A stretch of DNA of 64,000 nt from Methylobacterium oryzihabitans (GCF_004004555.2 NZ_SACP01000017.1:59527-123526), one strand, 5' to 3'. Counted from the first letter of the stretch, positions 54,080 to 63,425 are shown. Notes: generated by a model not told the origin, from the sequence alone. Numbers and translations: made by a program.

Positions 54080-54760
54080 TCAGGCGACGACCGGCATGAC
54101 CGCGACAGCATAGGCGTGGCGCAGGGTTCGGCCCAGCACCGGATCCTCCAGTTCCATCTCGAACCGGGTCGAGGGGCGGATGCCGCCGATCGCCCCGAGG
54201 GTGCCGCCGAACATCACCGTGCCGGGGGGCAGGTCCGGCCCGCCGGGGCGGCGCTGGATCAGATCGCCGGGGGTGCGCAGGGAGGCGAGCGTGCCGTCCT
54301 GGTAGAGCACGCGCTCGCCGTCGATGGTGGCGTAGGCGCGCATCACGAGGGAATCCCAGTGCGGCTCGACCTCGTCGAGGCGCCACAGCTCGGGGCCGAC
54401 CGGCTTGCCGCAGAGCTGCTTGGAGAGCGCGATGCCGACCGTCTCGGCCTTGCGGTCGGTATGGTCGGAGCCGAGGCCGAGCCACAGCCCGTCCGCCAGC
54501 GACAGGATCACCGGCTCGACCTCGCCGGAACTGTCGGGCCCGAGCACCTCGAGCACCGGCGCCTGGGTCAGGGTGGCGGCGGCGGCCCGGTAGTAGACCG
54601 GGACCGAGGACGGGCGCGGCACGCCGATGGCGGCGAGTTCCTCGATGTGGTGGCGGATCGCCGCCTCGTCGCGCCCGGCCCAGCCGGCGATGACGAGGGC
54701 GGTCGGGGCGAGCGCGATGGTGTCGGTGCGCGCGCGGGTGTGGCGGGTGAAGGTGAGCAT
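54080..54760 (-). CDS. DUF2848 family protein (fumarylacetoacetase-like fold)
   Basis: 226 residues matching DUF2848: VLEVLGPDSSGEVEPVILS, GLGSDHTDRKAETVGIALSK and PGTVMFGGTLGAIGG. The family is thought to share the fumarylacetoacetate-hydrolase fold and is commonly found with amidases and transporters in catabolic clusters, as here. Confidence 0.85.
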   Translation of the reverse strand: MLTFTRHTRARTDTIALAPTALVIAGWAGRDEAAIRHHIEELAAIGVPRPSSVPVYYRAAAATLTQAPVLEVLGPDSSGEVEPVILSLADGLWLGLGSDHTDRKAETVGIALSKQLCGKPVGPELWRLDEVEPHWDSLVMRAYATIDGERVLYQDGTLASLRTPGDLIQRRPGGPDLPPGTVMFGGTLGAIGGIRPSTRFEMELEDPVLGRTLRHAYAVAVMPVVA

Positions 54761-54782
54761 GGGAGGGGCTCCTCGGGTGGCG

Positions 54783-54992
54783 CCCGACCCTCCCCCCTCT
54801 GCGGGGGAGGGTGGCGAGCGGAGCGAGCCGGGAGAGGGGAACCACGGTTCCGAATTCGGCTCGGCTGACGTGCAGGGCGCTCGCTGGATCAGCGTCGCGT
54901 TCCCCTCTTGCGGGACTATCGTCCCGGCCCGCCCCGCGCACGAGTGCTTCGCACTCGCAGCGGGGCACCCTCCCCCGCAGAGGGGGGAGGGT
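54783..54992. repeat. inverted repeat family B, copy 3
   Basis: Arms CGACCCTCCCCCCTCTGCGG-like and CCGCAGAGGGGGGAGGG, inner GCGGAGCGAGCCGGGAGAGG. It holds an extra small hairpin ACGAGTGCTTCGCACTCG. It lies between the MFS gene and the DUF2848 gene within the operon. Confidence 0.78.
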
Positions 54993-55004
54993 TCGGGTGT
55001 CTTA

Positions 55005-56327
55005 TCAGGCCGTCTTCGGCGCCAGCCGCGCCGCGCCCTCGCGCCAGCGGGCGAAGCCGAAGGTGAGGATCGCGGCCAGCAGTTCGAGACCGGCGACGAA
55101 GTACAGGCCGTTGCTCGACGAGCCGGTGTACTGCGTCGAGAGCCCGACGGTGTAGGGCGCCAGGAAGCCCGCGAGGTTGCCGATCGAGTTGATCGCCGCG
55201 ATCGCGCCCGCCGCGGCGGTGCCGGCGAGGAAGGTCTGCGGCAGCGACCAGAACACCGGGAACGCCGCCAGGATGCCGACCGCCGCGACGGTGAGCGAAG
55301 CGAGCGCCAGGGTCGCCTGCCCGATCAGCGCCGCGGTCGCGGCGAGCCCCGCCGCCGCCACGAGGCCGGCGACCGCGCAATGCAGCCGGCGCTCGCCGGT
55401 GCGGTCGGAATGGGCGCCGTTCCACACCATCGCGATCGTGCCGGCGACGAACGGGATCGCGGCGAGGAAGCCGATGGCGATCGGGTCGCGCACGCCGATC
55501 TCCTTGATGATCGACGGCGTCCAGAACGCGATCGTGGCGTTGCCGCTGACGATGCAGAAGTAGATCAGGGCGCACAGCCAGACCCGGCCGTCGCGCAAGG
55601 CCGCGGAAAAGCTCGCCTCCTTGCCGGCCTGCCGGCCCTCCTCTGCGACCCGGGCCTCCATCGTGGCGGCGACGGGCTTCGACAGCCAGCCGGCCTCGGT
55701 CGGACGGTCGGGCAGGAAGCGCAGCACCGCGAAGCCGGCGAGCACCGAGGGGATACCCTCGAGGATGAACAGCCACTGCCAGTTGGCGAGCCCGAGCCGC
55801 CCGCCCATCGTGCCCATGATGATGCCGGCGAGCGGCCCGCCGATCACGCCCGCCACGGCGAACGAGGTCATGAACAGGCCGTTGATCTTCGAGCGCCGCG
55901 CGCTCGGGAACCAGTAGGTCAGGTAGAGCACCACGCCGGGGAAGAACCCGGCCTCGAACACCCCGATCAGGAACCGGATGGCGTAGAACGCCCATTCCGA
56001 CTGCACCCAGGCCAGCGACATCGAGGCGAGGCCCCACAGGATGGTGATGCGCGCCAGCGTCCGGCGGGCGCCGATCTTCTCCAGGAGCAGGTTGCTCGGC
56101 ACCTCGAACAGGAAGTAGCCGAGGAAGAAGATGCCGGCGCCGAAGCCGTAGACCGCCTCGCTGAACTTGAGGTCGGACAGCATCTGCAGCTTGGCGAAGC
56201 CGACGTTCACCCGGTCGATCCACGCCAGGATGAACAGGAAGACCAGGAACGGGATCAGCCGCAGGGTCGCCCTGCGGTAGCCCTCGTCGAGGTCGGCGGC
56301 ACTCACTGGGGTCTCCATCCTGTCCAT
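55005..56327 (-). CDS. MFS transporter, anion:cation symporter family
   Basis: 440 residues, 12 predicted helices. The family text FILAWIDRVNVGFAKLQM, FEVPSNLLLEKIGAR and GVFEAGFFPGVVLYLTYWFP is typical of carboxylate transporters (phthalate, tartrate, glucarate). ATG 56327 lies behind GGGAG. It is the first gene of the amidase operon, divergent from the GntR gene, with a palindrome between them. Confidence 0.92.
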   Translation of the reverse strand: MDRMETPVSAADLDEGYRRATLRLIPFLVFLFILAWIDRVNVGFAKLQMLSDLKFSEAVYGFGAGIFFLGYFLFEVPSNLLLEKIGARRTLARITILWGLASMSLAWVQSEWAFYAIRFLIGVFEAGFFPGVVLYLTYWFPSARRSKINGLFMTSFAVAGVIGGPLAGIIMGTMGGRLGLANWQWLFILEGIPSVLAGFAVLRFLPDRPTEAGWLSKPVAATMEARVAEEGRQAGKEASFSAALRDGRVWLCALIYFCIVSGNATIAFWTPSIIKEIGVRDPIAIGFLAAIPFVAGTIAMVWNGAHSDRTGERRLHCAVAGLVAAAGLAATAALIGQATLALASLTVAAVGILAAFPVFWSLPQTFLAGTAAAGAIAAINSIGNLAGFLAPYTVGLSTQYTGSSSNGLYFVAGLELLAAILTFGFARWREGAARLAPKTA

Positions 56328-56384
56328 CGCTCGTCTCCCGGGCCGGTGCGGCCGCTGCGGCGTTGGCTCTGCAAGTAGCATGCC

Positions 56385-56398
56385 TGTGAAATTTCACA
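56385..56398. promoter_or_regulatory. perfect palindrome TGTGAAATTTCACA, likely GntR operator
   Basis: A 14-bp perfect dyad in the 112-bp divergent region between the MFS gene and the GntR gene, in the only AT-rich stretch there. Its position allows control of both directions. Confidence 0.65.
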
Positions 56399-56439
56399 AT
56401 CCGTGATAAGCGCGGCAGGGAGCGGACGGGGAGCAGGGA

Positions 56440-57093
56440 ATGGAAGGCGGGCCGGAGGCGCTGTCGCAGAACGAGCGGGCCTATCGTCGGCTCAAGGACG
56501 ACATCGTGGCCCTGCGGCTGAAGCCGGGCGACGCCCTCAACGAGGCCGGCCTGTGCGCCGAGTTCGGCATCGGCCGCACGCCGGTCAACAAGGCGCTGCA
56601 CCGGCTGATGCACGAGGGGCTGGTGCGGATCCTGCCGCGCAAGGGCGTGCTGGTACAGCCGCTGTCGATGGACGAGTTCGCCGACCTGATCGCGGTGCGC
56701 CGCCTCGTCGAACCGGCCTGCGCCGCCCTGGCGGCCGGGCGCATCACCGACGAGGAGGCCGCCGCCCTGGAGGCGCTGCTGGACGCGGCGCCGGCCGACG
56801 CGCAGGCCCTCGACGCGGTGCTGGACGGCGACCGGCGCTTCCACGCCGCCATCGCGCAGGCATCGCGCAACGGCGTCCTTGCCGACGTTCTGGGCAGCCT
56901 GCACGGCCGCTCGGTGCGCTTCTGGGCGCTGTCGCTCGCCACCGGCGGCCACCTCGCCGAGGTCGCGGACGAGCACGCCCGCATCCTCGCCGCCCTGCGG
57001 GCGCGCCGGCCCGACGAGGCCGCCGCCGCGATGGAGGCGCATATCGACTCGTTCGCCCGCACCCTCGCCTCGCGCCTCGGGGCGGGCGGCTGA
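56440..57093 (+). CDS. GntR-family (FCD subfamily) transcriptional regulator
   Basis: 217 residues: an N-terminal winged helix (FGIGRTPVNKALHRLMHEGLV) and an all-helical FCD ligand domain with metal-site residues (Asp/His in LDGDRRFHAAIA, His in DEHARILAAL and MEAHIDSF). It probably represses the divergent MFS-amidase operon in the absence of the substrate and itself by the shared palindrome. Confidence 0.93.
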   Translation: MEGGPEALSQNERAYRRLKDDIVALRLKPGDALNEAGLCAEFGIGRTPVNKALHRLMHEGLVRILPRKGVLVQPLSMDEFADLIAVRRLVEPACAALAAGRITDEEAAALEALLDAAPADAQALDAVLDGDRRFHAAIAQASRNGVLADVLGSLHGRSVRFWALSLATGGHLAEVADEHARILAALRARRPDEAAAAMEAHIDSFARTLASRLGAGG

Positions 57094-57162
57094 CCGGTGC
57101 GCTGGCCACCGGGCGCCCGCCCGGGGCATACGGGGCCGGACGAGCAAGGGGGACGACCGACC

Positions 57163-57681
57163 ATGACCGATCACCCGCGCCCCGGGACCGCGCCCGCGAC
57201 CGGCGAGGGCGGCCTCGCGGTCGACCTGCGGATCCTCGACACCCGCCTCGGCGGCTGGGGATTCCCGCGCTGGGGCTCGGCGCTGGCCGCCGGGCTCGAC
57301 CTGCATGCCTGCCTGGACGAGCCCCTGACCCTCGCGCCGCAGGCGGTGCCGGTGCTGATCCCGGCCGGCTTCGCGGTGGCGATCCGCGATCCCGGCTGGT
57401 GCGCCCTGGTCTGCCCGCGGTCGGGCCTCGGCCATCGCGGCCTCGTGCTCGGCAACACGATCGGGGTGATCGACGCCGACTACGAGGGACCGCTGATGCT
57501 GTCGGTGTGGAACCGCAGCCCCGCCGGGACCGAGCCGCTGGAGGTCCGGCCGGGGGACCGCATCGCCCAGCTCGTCTTCACCCGGGTGGCGCGGCCGTCG
57601 CTGCGGATCGTCGAGGCGTTCGCGCCCGGCGCCGAGGGCGGACGCGGCGCCGGCGGCTTCGGCTCCAGCGGCCTGCGCTGA
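57163..57681 (+). CDS. dut: dUTP diphosphatase
   Basis: 172 residues with all five trimeric dUTPase motifs: AAGLDLHA, PRSGLG, GNTIGVIDADYEG (catalytic Asp), RIAQLVF and the P-loop-like RGAGGFGSSG. It hydrolyses dUTP to dUMP. A Thr in the usual motif 5 (GFGSTG) is Ser here, a conservative change. Confidence 0.96.
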   Translation: MTDHPRPGTAPATGEGGLAVDLRILDTRLGGWGFPRWGSALAAGLDLHACLDEPLTLAPQAVPVLIPAGFAVAIRDPGWCALVCPRSGLGHRGLVLGNTIGVIDADYEGPLMLSVWNRSPAGTEPLEVRPGDRIAQLVFTRVARPSLRIVEAFAPGAEGGRGAGGFGSSGLR

Positions 57682-57917
57682 GCCCGATGCGCCGCGACAG
57701 GGCGGAAATCACAGGTCGGCCATCGGTTTCGCTTCCGCAACCACGGGCAGGAACCGAGGTCCATGCGTAGTCCGCAGCGGCCTCAACATGGCTCCGCGGG
57801 CCGAATAGGCTTGACGATGCCGGACCCGTTCGGGGTTTAAAGGATTCTTTATCGGGACCGGCCAATTGTCGGCATGTCCGGGCGATCGGGGCCGGATCCT
57901 GGCTGCGAAAGGATGCC

Positions 57918-58967
57918 ATGACCAGTCGAGCGGAGCCTTCGGTCGTGGTCGTCACCCGCCGGCAGGATCCGGCTGTCCTCACGCGCATCTTCGCCCCGGC
58001 CTTCCCGACCGTCGCCCTCGGCGGCGCCGCCGAGGCCCGCGCGGCGCTCGCCGACCAGAGCCCGGACCTCGTGCTGATCGAGGACGAGGCCGGCCTCGAC
58101 GGGCCGGCGCTGATCCGCGACCTCAAGCAGCGCCCGCATCTCGGCGCGACCTCGATCATGCTGATCGCCGGCGACGACGCCGAGGAGAGCCGGCGGCGCG
58201 GCCTCGAGGCCGGGGCGACCGACGTGATCGTGCCGCCCCTCGACGGAGTCGACCTCCAGATCCGCGGCCGCAACCTCGTCGCGCTGGCCCGGGCGCAGGC
58301 GCGGGCGACCGCGCACGGGCGCGACATGGCCCGCCAGATCGAGGCGGCGGCTGCCGACAGCCGCGACCGCGAGCGCGAGATCATCCACCGGCTGATGCTG
58401 GCGGCGGAGTTCCGCGACGACCAGGCCGGCGACCACCTGACCCGGGTCGCCGCCTGCGTGATCGCGATCGCGGACGGTCTCGGGCTGAGCGAGGCCGAGG
58501 CCAACGACATCGCGCTGGCCTCGACGATGCACGACATCGGCAAGATCGGCGTCGCCGACAGCATCCTGCGCAAGCCCGGCCCGCTCAGCGACGCCGAGCG
58601 CACCGAGATGATGCAGCACGCCCTGCGCGGCTACCAGATGCTCAACGGCAGCCCGTCGCGGCTGCTGCGGATGGCCGCCGAGATCGCCCTCACCCACCAC
58701 GAGCGCTGGGACGGCACCGGCTACCCGCAGGGGCTGAAGGGCGAGGCGATCCCGCTCGCCGGCCGCATCACCGCGGTGGCCGACGTGTTCGACGCCCTGA
58801 TCTCGGCCCGGCCCTACAAGCAGGGCTGGCCGCTCGACCGGGCCCGCCGCTTCCTGGAGGAGCAGTCCGGCAGCCATTTCGACCCGGCCTGCGTCGCCGC
58901 CTTCCTGTCGCGATGGGACGAGATCGTCGGGCTGGTCGAGGAGCGCCCGGTCGGCTGGGCGGCCTAG
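57918..58967 (+). CDS. HD-GYP phosphodiesterase with degenerate receiver domain
   Basis: 349 residues. The N-terminal 120 residues keep the receiver fold pattern but lack its chemistry: the acidic pair is replaced (VVVVTRRQDP), the phospho-acceptor position reads LIEDEAGLDG with Glu, the Thr is Ala (LIAGDD) and the Lys is missing (VIVPPLDG). The HD-GYP domain is intact: HDIGK, HHERWDGTGYP, DVFDALISARPYK. It should degrade c-di-GMP under control other than phosphorylation. It is a paralogue of the 23-kb protein. Confidence 0.92.
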   Translation: MTSRAEPSVVVVTRRQDPAVLTRIFAPAFPTVALGGAAEARAALADQSPDLVLIEDEAGLDGPALIRDLKQRPHLGATSIMLIAGDDAEESRRRGLEAGATDVIVPPLDGVDLQIRGRNLVALARAQARATAHGRDMARQIEAAAADSRDREREIIHRLMLAAEFRDDQAGDHLTRVAACVIAIADGLGLSEAEANDIALASTMHDIGKIGVADSILRKPGPLSDAERTEMMQHALRGYQMLNGSPSRLLRMAAEIALTHHERWDGTGYPQGLKGEAIPLAGRITAVADVFDALISARPYKQGWPLDRARRFLEEQSGSHFDPACVAAFLSRWDEIVGLVEERPVGWAA

Positions 58968-58993
58968 AAGCGCGAAGCAGCGGACGGCGCACA

Positions 58994-59509
58994 ATGAATC
59001 TGTCTGAGGACGCGCTTTGCGAAATATTTGCCGATGCGGTCAAGGACAGAGACGATTTTCGCCTTTGGCTACTAAGCAAAACAAAGTTTTTTGGCGAAGC
59101 GTCCGGCTGCAGGCTTCTTCACGAAGAGCAAATGTCTATTCGCCCCCGCCGGAGATGGTGGCGACATTGGTGGTGCCATGTTCCAGAATTGAACAAAGAC
59201 CGCGAGACGGATATTTTTATGGTATTTGAAGCGGCGCCTTCGCAACGTCGATTTGCCCTTCACATCGAGAATAAGCGGGACAATTATAAATTTAGCGATG
59301 GACAGGCTTCTGCTTACGCGCCGCGCGCCCGACATATGCTGAACGATCCGCGCTTCTTGTCCCACTCCGACTTCCAGACGATCTTGCTAGCGCCGACAAG
59401 CTTTCAAGCCCGTTACGAGGCCGACGCCGCCCTCTTTGATATCTTCATCTCCTATGAGGAGACCGCTCGCTTTCTGCCCGCCTTCCAGGGCACACGAATC
59501 TCGAACTGA
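58994..59509 (+). CDS. putative PD-(D/E)XK nuclease-like protein, likely acquired
   Basis: 171 residues. The core motif ETDIFMVFE then LHIENKRD gives a D-x(n)-ExK arrangement typical of PD-(D/E)XK enzymes; the N-terminus is acidic and helical. The base composition is clearly AT-richer than its neighbours, with codons such as AAA, TTT and ATA, so horizontal transfer is likely. It starts 26 bp after the HD-GYP gene and ends 7 bp before inverted repeat C2. No methyltransferase or partner nuclease is adjacent. Confidence 0.7.
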   Translation: MNLSEDALCEIFADAVKDRDDFRLWLLSKTKFFGEASGCRLLHEEQMSIRPRRRWWRHWWCHVPELNKDRETDIFMVFEAAPSQRRFALHIENKRDNYKFSDGQASAYAPRARHMLNDPRFLSHSDFQTILLAPTSFQARYEADAALFDIFISYEETARFLPAFQGTRISN

Positions 59510-59516
59510 TACACTA

Positions 59517-59592
59517 CCGGAAATCGAAGTCGCTCAAGCGCCGCGCGGGCTGGCGATACGATTTCCGGAACGAATCGTCCGGAAATCGTATC
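59517..59592. repeat. inverted repeat family C, copy 2
   Basis: GATACGATTTCCGGA and TCCGGAAATCGTATC form the hairpin, preceded by CGCTCAAGCGCCGCGCGGG as in copy C1. The stop codon of the converging EAL gene (59,591-59,593) lies at its edge. Confidence 0.78.
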
Positions 59593-61018
59593 ACACCGCC
59601 CGCCGCAGGAAGTCGCGGAACGGGCGCCGGGCCGGTGCGGGGTCGTCGCCCGGCGGCGGGGCCGGCTCGGGCTCGGCCGCGGCGGGCGGGGACAGCACCT
59701 CCGGCCGCACGATCCGCGGCGGCGAGAACACGCTGCCCTGGGCGAGCGGCAGGTCGAGGTCGATGAGGTCCGGCACGTCGGCCTCGCGCTCCACCCCCTC
59801 GGCGACGAGCCGCACCCCCGACCGGGCGAAGGCCGCGACGAGGTCCTCGGCGCCGCGGCCGGCCTCGCGCAGCAGCAGCTCGACGCCGACCTTGGCGTGG
59901 CCGACGCCGCGGGCGGCGAGGGCGGCGGGATCGAGCCGCAGGTCGATCGCCCGGTCGAGGGCGAGGCCGATCCGCTCGCGCAGGGCGGCGAGCGCGCCGG
60001 CCTGCTCGGCGTCGAGGGTGCGCCAGCTCCGCTGCGGCAGCGCCAGGATCAGCCGGCCCGCCAGTTCCGGATGCAGCTCGACGAGGCGGCCGACCGCCCG
60101 CAGGAAGCCGGGCTCGAACAGCGAGTGCGGCGACAGGGCGTAGGCGACCGCGGCGTCGCTGCCGCGCACCGCGAGGTGGCGGCTCACCGCGGTGACGCGG
60201 GCGAGCATCAGCCGGTCGAGCTCGGTGGTGCGGCCGTGGCGCTCCAGCACCGGCATGAACTCCGCCGGGACGAACCGCTCCTCGCCGAGGCGCAGGCGGG
60301 CGAGGGCCTCGTAGAACGCCACCTTGCGCTGCGGCAGGCTGACCACCGGCTGCAGATGGACCTCGAGGCCGCCGTCGAGGGCGTCCAGGATGTCGCCGTC
60401 GCGCCGGGCCTCGGCCTCGGCCCGGCGGCCGGCGCCCGGCACGAGCGGCGGGAGCGCCGGCTCGGGCACGAACCGGCGCGGCACGGCGCCGTCGCGGGGC
60501 AGGATCGCCGGAGGCGGCGGGGCGACGGCGGCCGGCGGCGGCACCGGCGGCGCCGGGCGGGGGGGCGGCGCCGCCTTGAGGCGGGTCAGTTCGTCGTCCT
60601 GCGCCGCCACCGCGACCGCGAGTTCGCGCACGATGCCGCCGAGGAGGCCGATCTCGGCCGTCACCTCCGACAGGCCCTCGACGAGGCGGGGATCCGCCGC
60701 CGGCACCGGCGCCGGGACGGCGGGAGCCGCCTCCGCCGCCCGCCGCTCCAGGGCGAGCAGGCGCTGCGACAGGGCGTCGAGCTCGCCCGACAGCGTCTCG
60801 GCCTGGACCGCGAGGCGGCGCGCCCGCCGCAGCGCCAGCACCGCCACGGTGCCGGAGACAAGCGCGGCGCCGAGCCCGAGACCCGCCGCGACCGCGAGGG
60901 CGGGGGCGGCCAGGAACGCAACCACGAGGCACAGGCCGCTCCCGAGGAGCGCGGCGAGGCTGAAGGCGACCCGTCCCGCGGAGGACCCGCCGGCGGGCCG
61001 GCGGCTGGTGGGGGTCAT
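59591..61018 (-). CDS. membrane-anchored protein with degenerate EAL domain
   Basis: 475 residues: two hydrophobic segments (about residues 17-65), a coiled-coil stretch (about 70-150), a proline-rich linker, and an EAL-like domain from about residue 225. FYEALARLR keeps the EAL signature, but the later DDFG(T/A)G metal motif is replaced (LDRAIDLRLDPAAL), and the catalytic Lys-containing segment is altered. EGVERE is retained. It is probably a c-di-GMP-binding or signalling protein rather than an active phosphodiesterase. Confidence 0.85.
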   Translation of the reverse strand: MTPTSRRPAGGSSAGRVAFSLAALLGSGLCLVVAFLAAPALAVAAGLGLGAALVSGTVAVLALRRARRLAVQAETLSGELDALSQRLLALERRAAEAAPAVPAPVPAADPRLVEGLSEVTAEIGLLGGIVRELAVAVAAQDDELTRLKAAPPPRPAPPVPPPAAVAPPPPAILPRDGAVPRRFVPEPALPPLVPGAGRRAEAEARRDGDILDALDGGLEVHLQPVVSLPQRKVAFYEALARLRLGEERFVPAEFMPVLERHGRTTELDRLMLARVTAVSRHLAVRGSDAAVAYALSPHSLFEPGFLRAVGRLVELHPELAGRLILALPQRSWRTLDAEQAGALAALRERIGLALDRAIDLRLDPAALAARGVGHAKVGVELLLREAGRGAEDLVAAFARSGVRLVAEGVEREADVPDLIDLDLPLAQGSVFSPPRIVRPEVLSPPAAAEPEPAPPPGDDPAPARRPFRDFLRRAV

Positions 61019-61259
61019 CGGCGGTTCCGTACCCTGTGGCGAGAGCGCCGGGGGCCGCGCGGCCCCGGCCGAAATCCGGTTGTCGCCGACCCGCCTCGGC
61101 GGAGCAAGCGGCGCGCCCGCCGTTCCCCACGGCTTTCCCGCCCGGCGCCGCCGCGGCGGGCCCCCTCCCCGCCTCGTCCGAGGAGCCCCTTGCCGGGCGG
61201 CCGGGCCGGCCCGACATCCCGGCACGCGGCGCGACGGCCGCGGGACGACGGAGGCCGGG

Positions 61260-61493
61260 ATGGCGGCAACGGGCGAGAACGACCGCATGGAACTGCTGAT
61301 GCGGGTCGAGGGCATGACCTGCCAGGGCTGCGTCGCGGCGGTGACCCGGGCGATCCGCCGCCTCGATCCGGGCGCCGAGGTCGGGGTCGACCTCGGGTCC
61401 GGCCGCGTCGCGGTGACGACCGCCGCGGAGGCGCTCGACGTCGCCGAGGCGCTGCGCCGGGCCGGCTACGACGCCCGGGCGATGACCGGCTGA
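61260..61493 (+). CDS. heavy-metal-associated (HMA) domain protein, copper chaperone-like
   Basis: 77 residues forming one HMA fold with the metal motif GMTCQGC and the ALRRAGYDA tail, as in CopZ. ATG 61260 or 61287 could be the start. No copper ATPase is next to it. Confidence 0.85.
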   Translation: MAATGENDRMELLMRVEGMTCQGCVAAVTRAIRRLDPGAEVGVDLGSGRVAVTTAAEALDVAEALRRAGYDARAMTG

Positions 61494-61604
61494 GACGCCC
61501 CGGCGGCGCAGCCATAACGATCGTTTAAGCGCACGGTGCGAGGCTCCGGGTCTGTGGAGTCGAAAGGGCGCGGGGGCTCCGTCCATCCGCGCTGGAGTGG
61601 CTGT

Positions 61605-63425
61605 GTGCGTAACTACAGTGCCCTCGCGTCTCTGATCGATACCCGGCTGACGGGCCTCGTTCACGAGTCGGTCGCCGGCGACCCCCAGGAGCGGGCGCGC
61701 CACGAGCGCTTCCTCGTGTCGCGGCTGGCCACCGGCGTCGTGATGATGGCGATGATGCCGCCCTACCTCTTGTGGCGCGGCGTGCCCTCCGGTCTCGAGG
61801 CCGCGGCGGCGATCTGCCTGATCCTGCCGGTGGTCGCGGCCCTGGTGCTCGCCCGGACCGGCAACCTCACGCTCGCCCACGGGATTTCCTCCGCCGCCCT
61901 GACCGGGCTGATCGTCTGCCTCGCCGCGCTGACCGGCGGCCCGACCTCGGCGGCGAGCATCTGGCTCGCGATGATCCCGATCGAGGCGCTGATGGCCGGC
62001 TCGCGCCGCGCCGCGCTCTCGGCGGCCTGCTTCGCGGTGACCGGGGCTCTCGCCATCGCGCTGATCGAGCCCGACGGCAGCCGGCTGATGGTCGCGTGGT
62101 CGACCGCGGTGGCGATGCCGATCTTCGCCATCACGGCGATCTGCCACGCGCTGGCCTTGTCGATCGAGAGCCTGCGGCGGGAGGGGAGCTGGAGCGACCG
62201 GCTGCGGGCGGCCTCGGCGCGCAACGCGCTGCTGCTCGAGGCGATCGACGACCTCGTCACCTGGCACGACCGCAACGGCACCGTGACGCAGGCGAGTCCG
62301 GCGGCGCTCAAGCTCGCCGGCGCGGCGCCCGAGGCGCTGCTCGGCCGCGGCCTGCTCGGGCGGGTCCACGTCTCCGACCGGCCGGCCTTCCTCAAGGCGA
62401 TCAGCGACGCCGGCAGCCGCGCCCTGCCGGTGACGGTGCAGTTCCGCCTCCACGTCGAGCGCGAGCCCGGGCGCCCGGGCGAGCCCGGCGGCGTGATCTG
62501 GGTCGAGATGCGCGCCCACCGGGTCACCGAGGCGGCGGGCGCCGGGAGCGCGCCGGCCGTCGTCGCGGTGACCCGCGACGTCTCGGCCCATCACCGCCAC
62601 GCCGAGGAGCTGGAACTCGCCCGGGCCGAGGCCGAGCGGGCGAACGAGATCAAGAGCCGGTTCCTCGCCACCGTCAGCCACGAGCTGCGCACGCCGCTCA
62701 ACGCGATCATCGGCTTCTCCGAGATGCTCGGCGCCGAGGCGACCTACGGCCTGCCGCCGGAGCGCCGGCGCGAATATGCCGGGCTGATCCACGATTCCGG
62801 CCACCACCTGCTCGAGGTCGTGAACGGGCTCCTCGACATGTCGAAGATCCAGAGCGGGAACTTCGACGTCGCGCCCGAGCCGTTCGACCTCAGGGGCCTC
62901 GTGCGCGGCTGCTGCGACCTGATGCAGTTGCGCGCCCACCAGGGCGGGCTGCAGCTCGGCTGCGAGATCGCCCCGGACCTGCCGGAGCTGATCGCCGACC
63001 CGCGCGCCTGCCGGCAGATGGTCATCAACCTTCTGTCGAACGCCGTGAAGTTCACCCCCCGCGGCGGGCGGGTGACCGCTTCGGTGCGGCGGGTCTACGA
63101 CCGGATCGAGATCGCGGTCTCGGACAACGGGATCGGCATCGCCGAGTCCGACCTGCCGCGGCTCGGCGACCCGTTCTTCCAGGCCGGCCCCGGCGCCAGC
63201 GGCTACGGCCGCCCGCACGAGGGCACCGGGCTCGGCCTGTCGGTGGTGCGGGGCCTCGTCGGGCTCCACCACGGCGAGATGGTGATCGAGAGCACAGTGT
63301 CGCGCGGCACCCGGGTGGTCGTCACCCTGCCGCTCGACTGCCGCGGCAGCCGCGATCCCGGCCAGCCGGCCGCGATCCGCACCGCCCCGCTCGTCGCCGA
63401 GCCGGCGCTGCTGCGCAGCGCCTGA
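61605..63425 (+). CDS. membrane sensor histidine kinase with PAS domain
   Basis: 606 residues from GTG 61605, which has GGAG seven bases upstream; the frame opens further at 61536 without a ribosome-binding site. Six or so membrane helices (residues 30-195) precede a PAS domain (about 205-330) and the kinase core: H-box FLATVSHELRTPLNAIIGFS, N-box INLLSNAVKFTP, G1 VSDNGIGIAESD and G2 GTGLGLSVV. It resembles PleC/DivJ-type kinases. No cognate regulator is adjacent. Confidence 0.92.
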   Translation: MRNYSALASLIDTRLTGLVHESVAGDPQERARHERFLVSRLATGVVMMAMMPPYLLWRGVPSGLEAAAAICLILPVVAALVLARTGNLTLAHGISSAALTGLIVCLAALTGGPTSAASIWLAMIPIEALMAGSRRAALSAACFAVTGALAIALIEPDGSRLMVAWSTAVAMPIFAITAICHALALSIESLRREGSWSDRLRAASARNALLLEAIDDLVTWHDRNGTVTQASPAALKLAGAAPEALLGRGLLGRVHVSDRPAFLKAISDAGSRALPVTVQFRLHVEREPGRPGEPGGVIWVEMRAHRVTEAAGAGSAPAVVAVTRDVSAHHRHAEELELARAEAERANEIKSRFLATVSHELRTPLNAIIGFSEMLGAEATYGLPPERRREYAGLIHDSGHHLLEVVNGLLDMSKIQSGNFDVAPEPFDLRGLVRGCCDLMQLRAHQGGLQLGCEIAPDLPELIADPRACRQMVINLLSNAVKFTPRGGRVTASVRRVYDRIEIAVSDNGIGIAESDLPRLGDPFFQAGPGASGYGRPHEGTGLGLSVVRGLVGLHHGEMVIESTVSRGTRVVVTLPLDCRGSRDPGQPAAIRTAPLVAEPALLRSA

